64,000 nt of DNA from assembly GCF_001602375.1 (NCBI RefSeq), contig NZ_BCNY01000011.1:62001-126000 (forward strand), given 5' to 3'. Positions 52,482 to 60,922 of the stretch are shown in pieces; within the stretch, counting starts at the first letter, position 1; each line of letters starts with the position of its first letter. A program made the position numbers and the translations under genes. The notes beneath the pieces were generated by a model. It was not told the origin of the DNA and did not search any database. It was given only the letters and a program-made list of their open reading frames with translations. Source of the DNA: Methanoculleus horonobensis. GTDB lineage: Archaea; Halobacteriota; Methanomicrobia; Methanomicrobiales; Methanoculleaceae.

Positions 52482-53319
52482 CCCTGCCGCCGACCTGCAC
52501 CGTAATAGATTCCCCGTGCCGCTCCGCCCTGCAACGGATCAGGGACGGGCGGTGTATCTCGCAGCCCTGCTCCACGCGGATATCGAGCGAGTCGCCCAAG
52601 TAGCCGTGCCGGAGGAGGTAGCCGGCAAGGCACCCGTTCGCGCTGCCGGTCGCCGGGTCCTCCGGGACGCCGAAGTGGTCGGCGAAGACCCGTGCGTTGA
52701 ACGTGTTCTCCGGCCGGTAGGGTTCCGGGCAGAAGATGAAGACGGCTTTTGCCGCCGTCGTGCTGATCAGTTCTTCGTAGGCGTCGCGGTCGATCGCCGC
52801 CCGCCGTACGGATTCAAGGCTTCTTACCGGGACGATGATGAACGGAAGCCCCGTGGAGACCTCCTCGACCGGAAAGCGGGTATCGATCGCGGTTTCCGGG
52901 AGAGAGAGGACGCCCGCGAGCGTATCCGGAGGAAACTCTCCGGTGAAGACCGGCGGATTCTGCCGCATCCAGGCGATACCGTCGGGGGCAAACGAGACCG
53001 GGACCTCTCCTGCCGCGAGGTTCAGCCTGACTTCGGGGACGGGCTCCTGCAGGACTTCCTCCCGGATCACGTAGGCCGTGCCGAGCGTCGGATGCCCGGC
53101 AAAGGGAACCTCGCGCTCCGGTGTGAAGATGCGCACGTCATAGGCACGGTCTTCTCCCCCATCCGACCGGACGAACGCGGTCTCGGAGAGGTGCATCTCC
53201 CGGGCAATCGCCTGCATGGCCGTATCGGAGAGCGCTCCGGCGTCCAGCACCACGGCGAGCGGGTTGCCGGCGTACTTCTTCTCCGCGAAGACATCGACGA
53301 TCTGGTAACGCATGGTCAT
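52450..53319 (-). CDS. PhzF-family isomerase/epimerase-like protein, second copy
   Basis: A 289-residue PhzF-type protein. MRYQIVDVFAEKKYAGNPLAVV is the start, with active-site HLSETAFV, REVPFAGHPTLGTAYVIREE and DHFGVPEDPATGSANGCLAGYLL. It is closer to the standard PhzF/YHI9 length than its neighbour. The two genes are convergent and overlap tail to tail by 32 nt, so each mRNA end is antisense to the other. The two proteins are clearly distinct, not a recent duplication. Confidence 0.9.
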   Translation of the reverse strand: MTMRYQIVDVFAEKKYAGNPLAVVLDAGALSDTAMQAIAREMHLSETAFVRSDGGEDRAYDVRIFTPEREVPFAGHPTLGTAYVIREEVLQEPVPEVRLNLAAGEVPVSFAPDGIAWMRQNPPVFTGEFPPDTLAGVLSLPETAIDTRFPVEEVSTGLPFIIVPVRSLESVRRAAIDRDAYEELISTTAAKAVFIFCPEPYRPENTFNARVFADHFGVPEDPATGSANGCLAGYLLRHGYLGDSLDIRVEQGCEIHRPSLIRCRAERHGESITVQVGGRVIPVARGNLL

Positions 53320-53409
53320 GGCCCCTTTCAGCAGATCGTCCGTTCTCCCCGAGGATAACGCTTGCGTCTCCGGCGGTCGCCGGAAAAAAGACGGGGGGGT
53401 GGAGCCCGG

Positions 53410-54987
53410 TCAGGCAGCCTCGGCCGGTTTCTCCAGGGCCACCTCATGGCGATCGAGCGCCCACCCGACCAGCAGGGCGGCCGTCGAGAGGGGGAGGGCG
53501 ACAACGAGCGGGTCCACGTCCTGCCACGGGGCGGAGAGAACCGCCGGCACCCCGAAGAGGAGGTTGGAGAGCCCGAGCGCCGCCGACTCCTTGACGTGGA
53601 CGAAGGCCGTCCACGCGAACCAGGCCGCCGTTCCGGTGACGAGACTCATCTTTGCTGCCCGGAGGGACGGCCTGCTGCTGTACATGGCATGGGCGTAGGC
53701 CGGCAGGAACGCCGATGCACAGAGACCCATGAACATCGCCGTCGCCCGGGCGATGATGCTGCCCGGCATGACGAAGGCAAGGATGACGCTTATGACGATC
53801 ATGACGAGGGTCGCCAGCCGGATCGGCCGCATTGCCGCCCTCCCCGTTCCGGTGCGCCGCACGACGTCGAATCCGAGCGATGTTCCCATCGTGTGGAAGA
53901 GGGAACTGAGCGTGGACATCGCCGCGGCAAGGAGCGCCAGCATGAAGACGACGATGAAGAGATCCGGCATCGACGCGTTGATGAAGTTCGGGATGATCGT
54001 GTCGACGTTGCCGTTGGTCGCCGCCGTGAGAGCGATCACGCCCTCCGTCTGGTAGAAGTAGACGTTCGTGAGCGCCCCGACCGTGAAGGCGACCCCGGTC
54101 ATCATCAGGATGAACGGCCCGCCGACGAGGACGGCACGATTCAGCGCCCGGCTGTCTTTGACGGTCATGAACCGGACGGCCAGCTGGGGCTGCGCCAGCA
54201 CCCCGATGCCCACCCCGAGAACGAGCGTCGTCACCAGCGTGAGCCAGATCGACGACCCGAACGCCGGCATGGACGCCCACCCGGTCATCCCCCCGGCGGC
54301 GAGCGCCTGCGGGACGAGGTCGGACATCCCGGCAAGGGCGGTATGCGCCTCGATGACGCCCCCGAGCCGGATGTAGGTGAGCACGAGGAGAATGGTCATC
54401 CCGACAAGCATGATCCCGCCCTGCAGCGCGTCGGTGTACATGACGGCAATGAGCCCGCCGAGCACCACGTAGAGGGCGACGATCACGGCGAACGCGATGA
54501 GCGCGGTGGTGTAGGGGATCTGCAGCGTGCTCGTGATGAACTGAGCGCCGCCGATCAGGATCGCCGCCGTGTAGAGCGGCATGCCGACGACGATGACGAG
54601 TCCCGCGGCATACTGCATGAACGACGACCCGTAGCACTTCCCCATCAGGTCGGGGAAGGTCACGGCACGGAGTTTGCTCCCGATACTGCGGGTCTTCTTT
54701 CCGAAGAAGACGAACGCGATGAAGATCCCGAGCCCGATATTGAGGACGGTCAGCCAGATCATCCCCATGCCGAGCTGCGCCGCAACCCCCCCGAACCCGA
54801 CGATGGCGGAGGTGCTGATGAAGGTCGCGCCGTAGGAGAGGGCGAGCACCACGGGATGGATCTTCCTCCCGGCGACCATGTAGTCGTCGTTCTCTTTTGT
54901 CCGGCGGTAGCCGAGGTAGCCGAGACCGATGACGAGGACGAGGTACACGAGCGTCATTGCGACGAAGAGCCCGGTATCAACTGCCAT
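53410..54987 (-). CDS. Sodium:solute symporter (SSF family)
   Basis: A 525-residue membrane protein with about 13 helices. RRTKENDDYMVAGRKIHPVVLALSYGATFISTSAIVGFGG is the signature SSF N-terminal region and VLGGLIAVMYTDALQGGIM matches the conserved central motif. Na+-coupled uptake of an organic acid, amino acid or similar solute is expected; the substrate is unknown. It starts (ATG 54987, MAVDTGL) within the last codons of the 42-residue gene upstream, so the two are translationally coupled. Confidence 0.9.
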   Translation of the reverse strand: MAVDTGLFVAMTLVYLVLVIGLGYLGYRRTKENDDYMVAGRKIHPVVLALSYGATFISTSAIVGFGGVAAQLGMGMIWLTVLNIGLGIFIAFVFFGKKTRSIGSKLRAVTFPDLMGKCYGSSFMQYAAGLVIVVGMPLYTAAILIGGAQFITSTLQIPYTTALIAFAVIVALYVVLGGLIAVMYTDALQGGIMLVGMTILLVLTYIRLGGVIEAHTALAGMSDLVPQALAAGGMTGWASMPAFGSSIWLTLVTTLVLGVGIGVLAQPQLAVRFMTVKDSRALNRAVLVGGPFILMMTGVAFTVGALTNVYFYQTEGVIALTAATNGNVDTIIPNFINASMPDLFIVVFMLALLAAAMSTLSSLFHTMGTSLGFDVVRRTGTGRAAMRPIRLATLVMIVISVILAFVMPGSIIARATAMFMGLCASAFLPAYAHAMYSSRPSLRAAKMSLVTGTAAWFAWTAFVHVKESAALGLSNLLFGVPAVLSAPWQDVDPLVVALPLSTAALLVGWALDRHEVALEKPAEAA

Positions 54988-55105
54988 CCTGCTCACCGTC
55001 CACGCCGTTGTTCCAGTTCAAGAGGCCGTACACTAAGCATGCGAGCGTGAACGCGAGCGCAAGCAGATACCCAACCCAGATCGCGGGATCAGTAATGCCA
55101 AACAT
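54977..55105 (-). CDS. 42-residue symporter-associated membrane protein
   Basis: A very small protein starting MFGITDPAIWVGYLLALAF, with one membrane helix (about residues 9-29) and a polar tail ending GEQDGS. It has a strong Shine-Dalgarno (AGGTGG, 7 nt upstream). The frame overlaps the symporter start by 11 nt. Similar small accessory subunits precede SSF symporter genes in many archaea and bacteria (for example MetS with MetP-type transporters). It may be needed for symporter stability or activity. Confidence 0.82.
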   Translation of the reverse strand: MFGITDPAIWVGYLLALAFTLACLVYGLLNWNNGVDGEQDGS

Positions 55106-55505
55106 AACAAACCACCTGGCGGTAACGGAAAAACCGTTACATTACACGGGAACTCAGCAGAAGGGCCGGTTCCCTATCTAAAGAAGAATGCGTTCTGCGC
55201 AAACGTGCGCCGCACGTTTCCACAGGTCTGCACTGACGTGCAACAGGACTCTACATGGTTGCCAATCATCGAGTACCTAAACACCTTCTCGATCAATTGT
55301 ATTTAAATCATCCGATCCTGCTGCCGGAGAGACGAAGGGAGATCGCACCACTGCCGGATTCCTCTCGCCTGAGCGCTCCAATTCAGATACCATCTACAAT
55401 AAGAACGGCAGGTTCCGGTCGCGGCCATCCAGAACGGTGATATGGACGGAGGGCGTACCGGATGTTGTTTCGGGGCGGGACGAACGCCGCAAGGCAGGGT
55501 GAACC
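55106..55505. promoter_or_regulatory. Divergent intergenic region with 19-bp palindrome
   Basis: This 400-nt gap contains a near-perfect palindrome AAACGTGCG-C-CGCACGTTT (55201-55219) and, shortly after, GCAC-tgac-GTGC (about 55229-55241). They share the CGTGC core and lie about 100 nt upstream of the small symporter gene. A TATA-like gtatttaaatc occurs near 55297-55307. No gene is seen. Confidence 0.5.
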
Positions 55506-56465
55506 ATGGACGGCACGGCGGAGATCATTTCAGCGGCACTGGGCCTCTCGTTCGAACTCCTGGTTCGGACGGTCCCGATCGTCGTCGCCGGCGTCCTGAT
55601 CGCCGAAGTCCTGATCGCTCTCAAGATCACCGACAGGATAGCGAGCGTCGCCTACCCGGTCACGACGTTCTCCCACCTCCCCCGCGAGTGCGGGGCGAGT
55701 TTCCTTCTGGCGTTCGTCTCGCCGCAGGCGGCCGACGCGATGCTCGTCGACTACCACCACAAAGGGATGATCGGGAGGAACGAACTCGTCGTCGCGGCGC
55801 TCATCAACTCCTTTCCGTCCGTCGTGATGCACTGGCGCTACCTCATCCCGGTCTACGTGCCGCTGCTCGGGGTCTTCGGCCTGGTCTACTTCGGCATCCT
55901 GATGGGGATCGGGTTCCTCAAGACCGGGATCGTCATGGCGGCCGGGAGGGTGCTGCTCCCCCCGCCCCCTGCATCCGGGCCGTCGGAGAAGTCGCCCGGG
56001 CCGGCCCCGCCCGTCCGCGAGGCCCTGCGGGCCTCTCTCGGACCGACCGCGAAGACCCTCCGCCGCATTCTCGGGATCATGATCCCGACGATCGTCATTG
56101 TGGCATTTCTGATCGAGGCAGGCGTCTTCGACGCCGTCGCGGCGTACCTGGAGGGCGCGAGCCGGTTCTTCCCCATACCCCCCGAGGGGCTCGCGATCGT
56201 CGCCGCGAAGTTCGGGTCGTACGTCGCCGCGGCAAGCCTTGCATCCGGGCTGCTCGCGGCGGGGGATATGACGGGCAGGGAGATCGTCATCACGCTGCTC
56301 GTGGCGAACCTGCTCACCAGCGTCGTCACCTACCTGCGATGGCTCGGGTCGTTCTACGCCGCGATCTTCGGCCCGCGGCTGGGTGCCGAGATCATGATCC
56401 TCTCCGTCGTCCTCCAGGACGGCCTTTTGCTGGTAACGATCTTCCTGCTGGCCTGGTTCTGGTGA
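55506..56465 (+). CDS. Gate (nucleoside-recognition) domain membrane protein
   Basis: A 319-residue membrane protein with two Gate-type halves (about residues 1-150 and 190-319). TTFSHLPRECGASFLLAFVSPQAADAML and the matching second half with FGSYVAAASLASGLLAAGDMTG carry the polar, helix-breaking Gate motifs. Relatives include SpmA/SpmB-like and nucleoside transporter-like proteins. Transport of a small solute is possible but unproven. A Pro-rich loop separates the halves. Confidence 0.8.
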   Translation: MDGTAEIISAALGLSFELLVRTVPIVVAGVLIAEVLIALKITDRIASVAYPVTTFSHLPRECGASFLLAFVSPQAADAMLVDYHHKGMIGRNELVVAALINSFPSVVMHWRYLIPVYVPLLGVFGLVYFGILMGIGFLKTGIVMAAGRVLLPPPPASGPSEKSPGPAPPVREALRASLGPTAKTLRRILGIMIPTIVIVAFLIEAGVFDAVAAYLEGASRFFPIPPEGLAIVAAKFGSYVAAASLASGLLAAGDMTGREIVITLLVANLLTSVVTYLRWLGSFYAAIFGPRLGAEIMILSVVLQDGLLLVTIFLLAWFW

Positions 56466-56626
56466 AGGGGGAGAGAGCACGTATCCGGATGGGAGCCCCT
56501 GCCCGCACCCGGGACATACCGCCGGAGGGATTTGCCGCCATCGTCATTCTTTTCACCGGCATGCCCGTGAGGGGAAAATTTTTCATGGAGAAGGGATGAA
56601 GCCCGGGAACCATCGGAGGGGATATA

Positions 56627-57118
56627 ATGGCAGAAACAAGTCTCACCGCTGAACCGGGAAAACAGGATGTCGTCATCTCGCGGGAGTTCGATGCCCCGCA
56701 GGATCTCGTCTTCAGGGCATGCACGGATCCGGAACTGGTATCGCAGTGGTGGGGGCCGGAGAGCGTCACGACCACGGTCGAGAAGATGGACGCGAGGCCC
56801 GGCGGGACGTGGCGTGTCGTCCAGCGCGATGCCGGGGGCAGCGAGTACGCGTTCCACGGCGTATACCACGAGGCTACGCCGGAGCGGATCGTCGACACCT
56901 TCGAGTACGAGGCCATGCCGGGCCACGTTCTGCTCGAGACGCAGACGCTCGAAGACCTCGGCGGCGGCAGGACAAAGGTGACGGACCATCTGGTCTTCCA
57001 GTCGGTCGATGACCGCGACGGGATGCTCCAGTCGGGGATGGAGGAAGAGATGACCGGCCCCATGGAGCGCCTCGCCGGACTCCTGCAGTCGCTGAAACAG
57101 GCTGCGCCGGCACGATAG
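56627..57118 (+). CDS. SRPBCC/AHSA1-family ligand-binding protein
   Basis: A 163-residue START-like protein of the AHSA1 branch. ISREFDAPQDLVFRACTDPELVSQWWGPESV is the family opening and EEMTGPMERLAGLLQ the C-terminal helix. It binds hydrophobic ligands or partners; the exact role is unknown. AGGGGATATA lies just before the ATG and acts as a weak Shine-Dalgarno. A paralogue at 59424-59936 lies on the other side of the AT-rich cassette. Confidence 0.87.
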   Translation: MAETSLTAEPGKQDVVISREFDAPQDLVFRACTDPELVSQWWGPESVTTTVEKMDARPGGTWRVVQRDAGGSEYAFHGVYHEATPERIVDTFEYEAMPGHVLLETQTLEDLGGGRTKVTDHLVFQSVDDRDGMLQSGMEEEMTGPMERLAGLLQSLKQAAPAR

Positions 57119-57139
57119 GTGCGGTCACGGCCAGGATTT

Positions 57140-57162
57140 TGCCTCTGGGGGAAACAGAGGCA
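57140..57162 (+). terminator. Hairpin after the first AHSA1 gene
   Basis: Perfect arms TGCCTCTG and CAGAGGCA (8 bp) flank a 7-nt loop, just beyond the stop at 57118. No long T run follows, so its role as a terminator is uncertain. It also lies at the edge of the AT-rich cassette. Confidence 0.45.
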
Positions 57163-57182
57163 GCCTCGGCACGAATCATATT

Positions 57183-58412
57183 TTATAGCGAATTGGGCCT
57201 CTCAGATTCAATATTCAGGTGAGCGGATTTGTCAGGAATTTTTCTTATTGTTGCCATAACATCCTGAGCGAATCGATGAAACAGATCTTCATCCTGCATA
57301 ACAACTTTTGCAGCAACATAAGGGAGCTTGTGTTGCAAGACACCCCTTGAAAAACGCATTAGGTCCATTACATTTGCCGCACCTTTCCCATCGCTGAAAT
57401 CTTCTGAGAAGGGAGATCGCTCGTACATTGAATTATCATACCCCTGAAGGGATCGTATTGAAATTGTACGGAGTAAACAAGCACAACATCGTCCGCACAT
57501 CTTCGTTTCATTCCCTCGCGGTTGCTGGCTAAAACATGAATAGCTGCATTCAATTGCAGTTTTGAAGTTTTCGTTCAGGTTTCGTTTTGCAACTTCAAGT
57601 ACTTCTTTTTTCGTCATCTTTAAGAACGGCGTTTTGATCTGAATATCTTCACTGTAGATATCTGACAATAACCCCTGCAGCAAGCGAACAAAACTAGGAT
57701 TCATTGTCCTTGTGGGTTTCGAACCTTCAAATAGGGGGGGATTATGCATCATCACTCCATTTTCCCCGGTAATAAGTGTATTCGACTTACTCAAGCCAAG
57801 ATGAACCGATGCCAATCCAAGAAAAATTAAACCTCTTGAATTTGAGATGCCGGTATCGCGAGGCAGATTTTCTCCCCTTAAACCATAAGTAATTGTTTTG
57901 ATTTTTCGCTCAGGGAAAAGATTCATTACATTTTTCAAATGTGATTCTGTGTAAGTGGATTTTATGACATGGATTAATGTTGCTTTTTGAAACACGGTCG
58001 CTGCCGCGATACTATCCAACCCTTCAGAAAACAACAAAAGTTCTTCTCGATCTTCGTCAAAAAGTTTCGTTTGAATTTGCGTTTTGGGCTTCTGTGATGT
58101 CTCAAAAATAAAGTCCAAGAAAAAGTCCCGCCGATAGAGTGACCACAAGATTTTAACTAGTTGTTCTTCTTCGTCCTTCCAAAACGGGAGATCATATACG
58201 GGAATTTCAATCTGGTGTTGCTCGTCTTTCTCACAAACGTTTAGTCGATCAATGAAGTTGCAGTACATGATTACTCTGACAAAATCATCCAATCTTGCAG
58301 GCAACCTCTCTCGTATTGGAGCGTTCTTTTCTTCACCAAAGAAAAACCGATTTATATGCTCACTATTGATATTCAGTTTGTGTTTTTCGATTAGTGTTTT
58401 GTCAATTTTCAT
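57183..58412 (-). CDS. QueC-like ATP-pyrophosphatase-type enzyme with N-terminal extension
   Basis: A 409-residue soluble protein. Residues 1-120 are an unknown N-terminal region. ELLLFSEGLDSIAAATV (SEGLDS, 129-134) is a PP-loop (SGGxDS-like) nucleotide motif with Glu for the first Gly. KTPFLKMTKKEVLEVAKRN (about 260-277) matches the QueC substrate region. C289, C293 and CGRCCACLLR (C306, C309, C310, C312) form the QueC-type zinc site. Housekeeping QueC is about 230 residues, so this is a divergent form as found in defence systems such as QatABCD and type IV CBASS. GGGAGG precedes the ATG. Its AT-rich composition differs sharply from the genome. Confidence 0.85.
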   Translation of the reverse strand: MKIDKTLIEKHKLNINSEHINRFFFGEEKNAPIRERLPARLDDFVRVIMYCNFIDRLNVCEKDEQHQIEIPVYDLPFWKDEEEQLVKILWSLYRRDFFLDFIFETSQKPKTQIQTKLFDEDREELLLFSEGLDSIAAATVFQKATLIHVIKSTYTESHLKNVMNLFPERKIKTITYGLRGENLPRDTGISNSRGLIFLGLASVHLGLSKSNTLITGENGVMMHNPPLFEGSKPTRTMNPSFVRLLQGLLSDIYSEDIQIKTPFLKMTKKEVLEVAKRNLNENFKTAIECSYSCFSQQPRGNETKMCGRCCACLLRTISIRSLQGYDNSMYERSPFSEDFSDGKGAANVMDLMRFSRGVLQHKLPYVAAKVVMQDEDLFHRFAQDVMATIRKIPDKSAHLNIESERPNSL

Positions 58413-58693
58413 GATTGCCTCCCGATAATTTGGGTAATTATTTTCTTTACCTCTTCTTTGTGCGTGACAATCATTTGCGGATCCGAAAGACTTTGTTCAG
58501 AAATCTCTTTACCGATCTTTTTTACGGCTTCCTGCAATTCTTTTAGAATCACTTCCTTTATTGCCCTTCTTTCTTCGAATGCCCTTGACTTGAACTTTGG
58601 TGCAATTTCTTCAGAGTTCAGCGTTTTTGCTGCGTAATCAACTAAAATAACATATAAGACTTCTTCAAATTTTGTTTCAAACTTATTACTCAT
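58409..58693 (-). CDS. 94-residue helical protein of the QueC-like cassette
   Basis: A small, charged, helix-rich protein with no recognised family. Lys/Glu heptad-like stretches (EERRAIKEVILKELQEAVKKIGKEISEQ) suggest a coiled coil. It is the middle gene of three: it overlaps the gene before by 8 nt (ATGAGTAA) and the QueC-like gene by ATGA. The partner proteins are thus likely produced in fixed ratio. AT-rich like its neighbours. Confidence 0.78.
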   Translation of the reverse strand: MSNKFETKFEEVLYVILVDYAAKTLNSEEIAPKFKSRAFEERRAIKEVILKELQEAVKKIGKEISEQSLSDPQMIVTHKEEVKKIITQIIGRQS

Positions 58694-59138
58694 TCAAAAA
58701 CGCCTCTTCAACACTATCAATACCCTGATCGATGACCATTCCCATGATCGTTTCCAGTTGCTCCTTGTACTGTGAAGGTATGTTTTCTGAGTCAACGATT
58801 AAATCCATAGCAGAATCAGTTAGATACTGGTGAATCACTCCTTTTGCGACATCCTTCATAATTTCAGACATTGCTGCGTCGGTACCCTCCCTTTCAGCTA
58901 TTTCTGCATAATGAGCGACTTTTTGTAGAATGGCAATCAAAAGGATAGCAGCAACTGCGATTGCAAAGAAGGAACTTGCGGGGGCAAATACGCTCAATAG
59001 AATTTTTGCAGCGACTACCTGGCCAGCCTCAGTGGGAGTATCACTCACCGCGGTTTCAATTTGGCCGACCTGGCGTTTTGAATAATGAGCAACTCCAGGC
59101 CCTGTAGCGCTTAGACGTGATCTATTTTGACTACCCAT
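58686..59138 (-). CDS. Met-Gly-initiated small protein with hydrophobic segment
   Basis: A 150-residue protein from the ATG at 59138, starting MGSQNRSRLSATGPG; adjacent in-frame ATG 59141 and TTG 59144 would add one or two Met. Residues about 40-75 (VVAAKILLSVF, then FFAIAVAAILLIAIL) form one or two membrane helices. The rest is acidic and helical. It begins the three-gene unit. If Met is removed Gly becomes N-terminal, as expected of partners modified by QueC-like enzymes in defence systems. No family is recognised; a membrane effector role is inferred. Confidence 0.75.
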   Translation of the reverse strand: MGSQNRSRLSATGPGVAHYSKRQVGQIETAVSDTPTEAGQVVAAKILLSVFAPASSFFAIAVAAILLIAILQKVAHYAEIAEREGTDAAMSEIMKDVAKGVIHQYLTDSAMDLIVDSENIPSQYKEQLETIMGMVIDQGIDSVEEAFLNE

Positions 59139-59144
59139 CATCAA

Positions 59145-59423
59145 TTACTCTTTAAGGGGGTGTTCGCGCAAGGACATATAAAGCTATACTTTTATACTCA
59201 AAACCAGTTGTAAACATATTTGGAGCATGCTTCGCACTAAAAAAGGCCTTCACCTACTTCTTCCAAATACGAAGATCTGAATCCAATGTCCCAATAGGTT
59301 ACTTCCAGAGAAACCAAGGTCTACTTAGGACGGGCTAAGCCACTGTGGCCACCTCGCCCCGGGCATCGCCGATGAGTTAATAACCACCCGCCCATCATAG
59401 GGCGCTCCCGGGGTGAGCAGATC
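59145..59423. promoter_or_regulatory. Cassette promoter and GC transition
   Basis: Minus-strand TATA-like sequences (GAGTATAAAAG and GCTTTATATG, plus 59174-59200) lie 35-60 nt upstream of the first cassette gene. AT-rich DNA continues to about 59330, where it returns to GC-rich sequence. A second promoter-like gagttaataacc (about 59376-59387) precedes the AHSA1 gene at 59424. No gene is seen. Confidence 0.5.
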
Positions 59424-59936
59424 ATGGAAGAAGCAGAGCAGATCAAGTCGGATATTCTCGTCGAGCGGGTCTTCGATGCTCCGCGGGAACTCGTCTGGAG
59501 GGCGTGGACAGAGCCGGGGTGTGTAAAGCGCTGGTGGGGGCCGAAGGGCTTCACCGCGCCGGCCATCGAGATCGATCTCCGCGTGGGAGGGAGATACCTG
59601 TATGGCATGCGGTCGCCCGAGGGCCAGGACTTCTGGAACACGGGCGTTTACCGCGAGATCGTCCCCGGGAAGCGGATCGTCGCCACCGACTCGTTCTCGG
59701 ACGCGGAGGGCAACGTCGTCCCGGCCTCGGACTACGGGATGACCGGGGACTGGCCGCTGGAACTGGTGGCGACGGTGACGTTCAACGAGATCGAAGGCCG
59801 GACGGAGATGACCATACAGGAGCCCGACGTCCCAACGGGCGAGAACCGCGAGATGGCCGAGGCCGGGTGGAACGAGTCCTTCGACAAACTCGCCGACCTC
59901 CTGAAGGAACTCTCAAGGGGAGAGACCGGCGCCTGA
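59424..59936 (+). CDS. SRPBCC/AHSA1-family ligand-binding protein, second copy
   Basis: A 170-residue START-like protein. [46 protein letters not shown] is typical of the AHSA1 family and [16 protein letters not shown] is the C-terminal helix. It is a divergent paralogue of the gene at 56627. The ATG is supported by GGGGTGAG about 12 nt upstream. It is followed by the hydrolase gene 9 nt downstream and probably forms an operon with it and the CPBP gene. Confidence 0.88.
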   Translation: MEEAEQIKSDILVERVFDAPRELVWRAWTEPGCVKRWWGPKGFTAPAIEIDLRVGGRYLYGMRSPEGQDFWNTGVYREIVPGKRIVATDSFSDAEGNVVPASDYGMTGDWPLELVATVTFNEIEGRTEMTIQEPDVPTGENREMAEAGWNESFDKLADLLKELSRGETGA

Positions 59937-59945
59937 AGACCCGGC

Positions 59946-60920
59946 ATGGTTGACCTCCCGATCGTTCTCGTCCTCCTCGGTATCGCCGTCGCGGGGGTGG
60001 CGGTCACGGCACGTTACCGGGGGGATATGCGTGCCGTCCGGGAGCGTATCGAGAGCCTTGAGAGCCGGGTTGCCCGGACCGCCTGCGGACCGATCGGGTA
60101 CGTCCGGGTGGGAGACGGCTACCCGGTGCTGGTCGTCCACGGCAACGCTGGCGGGTTCGACCAGGGGTTGATGCTCGCCGGGTGGACCATCGACCCGGGG
60201 TTTCAGGTCATCGCGCCCTCGAGGTTCGGCTACCCCGGCTCGCCCATGCCTCCGCGGGCGAGCGTCGCCATGCAGGCGGATGCCTTTGCCGTTCTGCTGG
60301 ACGCCCTCGCTATCGAGCGGGCGGCCGTCGTAGGCTACTCGGCGGGATCGGCATCGGCGCTCCAGTTCGCCGTTTGCCACCCGGACCGCGTCTCGGCGCT
60401 CGTCCTCGTCGAGCCCGTCGCACCGGGGAAGGGGCCGGTCATGCCGAAACCCATATTCACCGTCTTCTTCAAGAGCGACTTCATCTACTGGGCAACGATC
60501 ACCGGCTTCTGGCCGATCGTAGGCGGACCATGGGCCGGTGTGCCCCCGGGAAAGCGGCTTAGCCCGAAAGATAAGGCCGAAGTCAGGATGCTGCTCTCAA
60601 GTCTCCTTCCCGTAAGCGCCCGGGTCGACGGAAGTTCTTTTGACATCTACGTCTCAACCCCCGGACTGCTCAACGCCACGGAGAGCGATTATCCGTTCGG
60701 TAGCATCAGGACGCCGGCGCTGGTGATCAGCGCCGTGGACGATCCGCTGGCTCTCCACGAGAACGCCCGCGCCCTCGTGGAGAAGATCCCGAACGCCCGC
60801 CTCCAGGCCGTATCCGGCGGCGGCCATATCCTTCTCGGGCACCATGAAGAGGTCCGGCGGGGGATCGCGGAGTTCCTGCGGAGGACCGTGGCCTCGCCGC
60901 TGAACGAAAAGGGAAAGTGA
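59946..60920 (+). CDS. Membrane-anchored alpha/beta hydrolase
   Basis: A 324-residue hydrolase. An N-terminal membrane helix (about 4-22) anchors it. The core has VLVVHGNAGG (oxyanion region), the nucleophile elbow GYSAGS, the acid in SAVDDPLAL and the His in GGGHILLG. The Ser-Asp-His triad is intact. Esterase or lipase-type activity is expected; the substrate is unknown. Its stop overlaps the start region of the CPBP gene. Confidence 0.88.
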   Translation: MVDLPIVLVLLGIAVAGVAVTARYRGDMRAVRERIESLESRVARTACGPIGYVRVGDGYPVLVVHGNAGGFDQGLMLAGWTIDPGFQVIAPSRFGYPGSPMPPRASVAMQADAFAVLLDALAIERAAVVGYSAGSASALQFAVCHPDRVSALVLVEPVAPGKGPVMPKPIFTVFFKSDFIYWATITGFWPIVGGPWAGVPPGKRLSPKDKAEVRMLLSSLLPVSARVDGSSFDIYVSTPGLLNATESDYPFGSIRTPALVISAVDDPLALHENARALVEKIPNARLQAVSGGGHILLGHHEEVRRGIAEFLRRTVASPLNEKGK

Positions 60921-60922
60921 TC

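Noticed and set aside
53362-55050. Plus-strand 562-codon frame across the symporter
   Set aside because: Extremely Arg/Asp/His-rich shadow of the antisense symporter gene.
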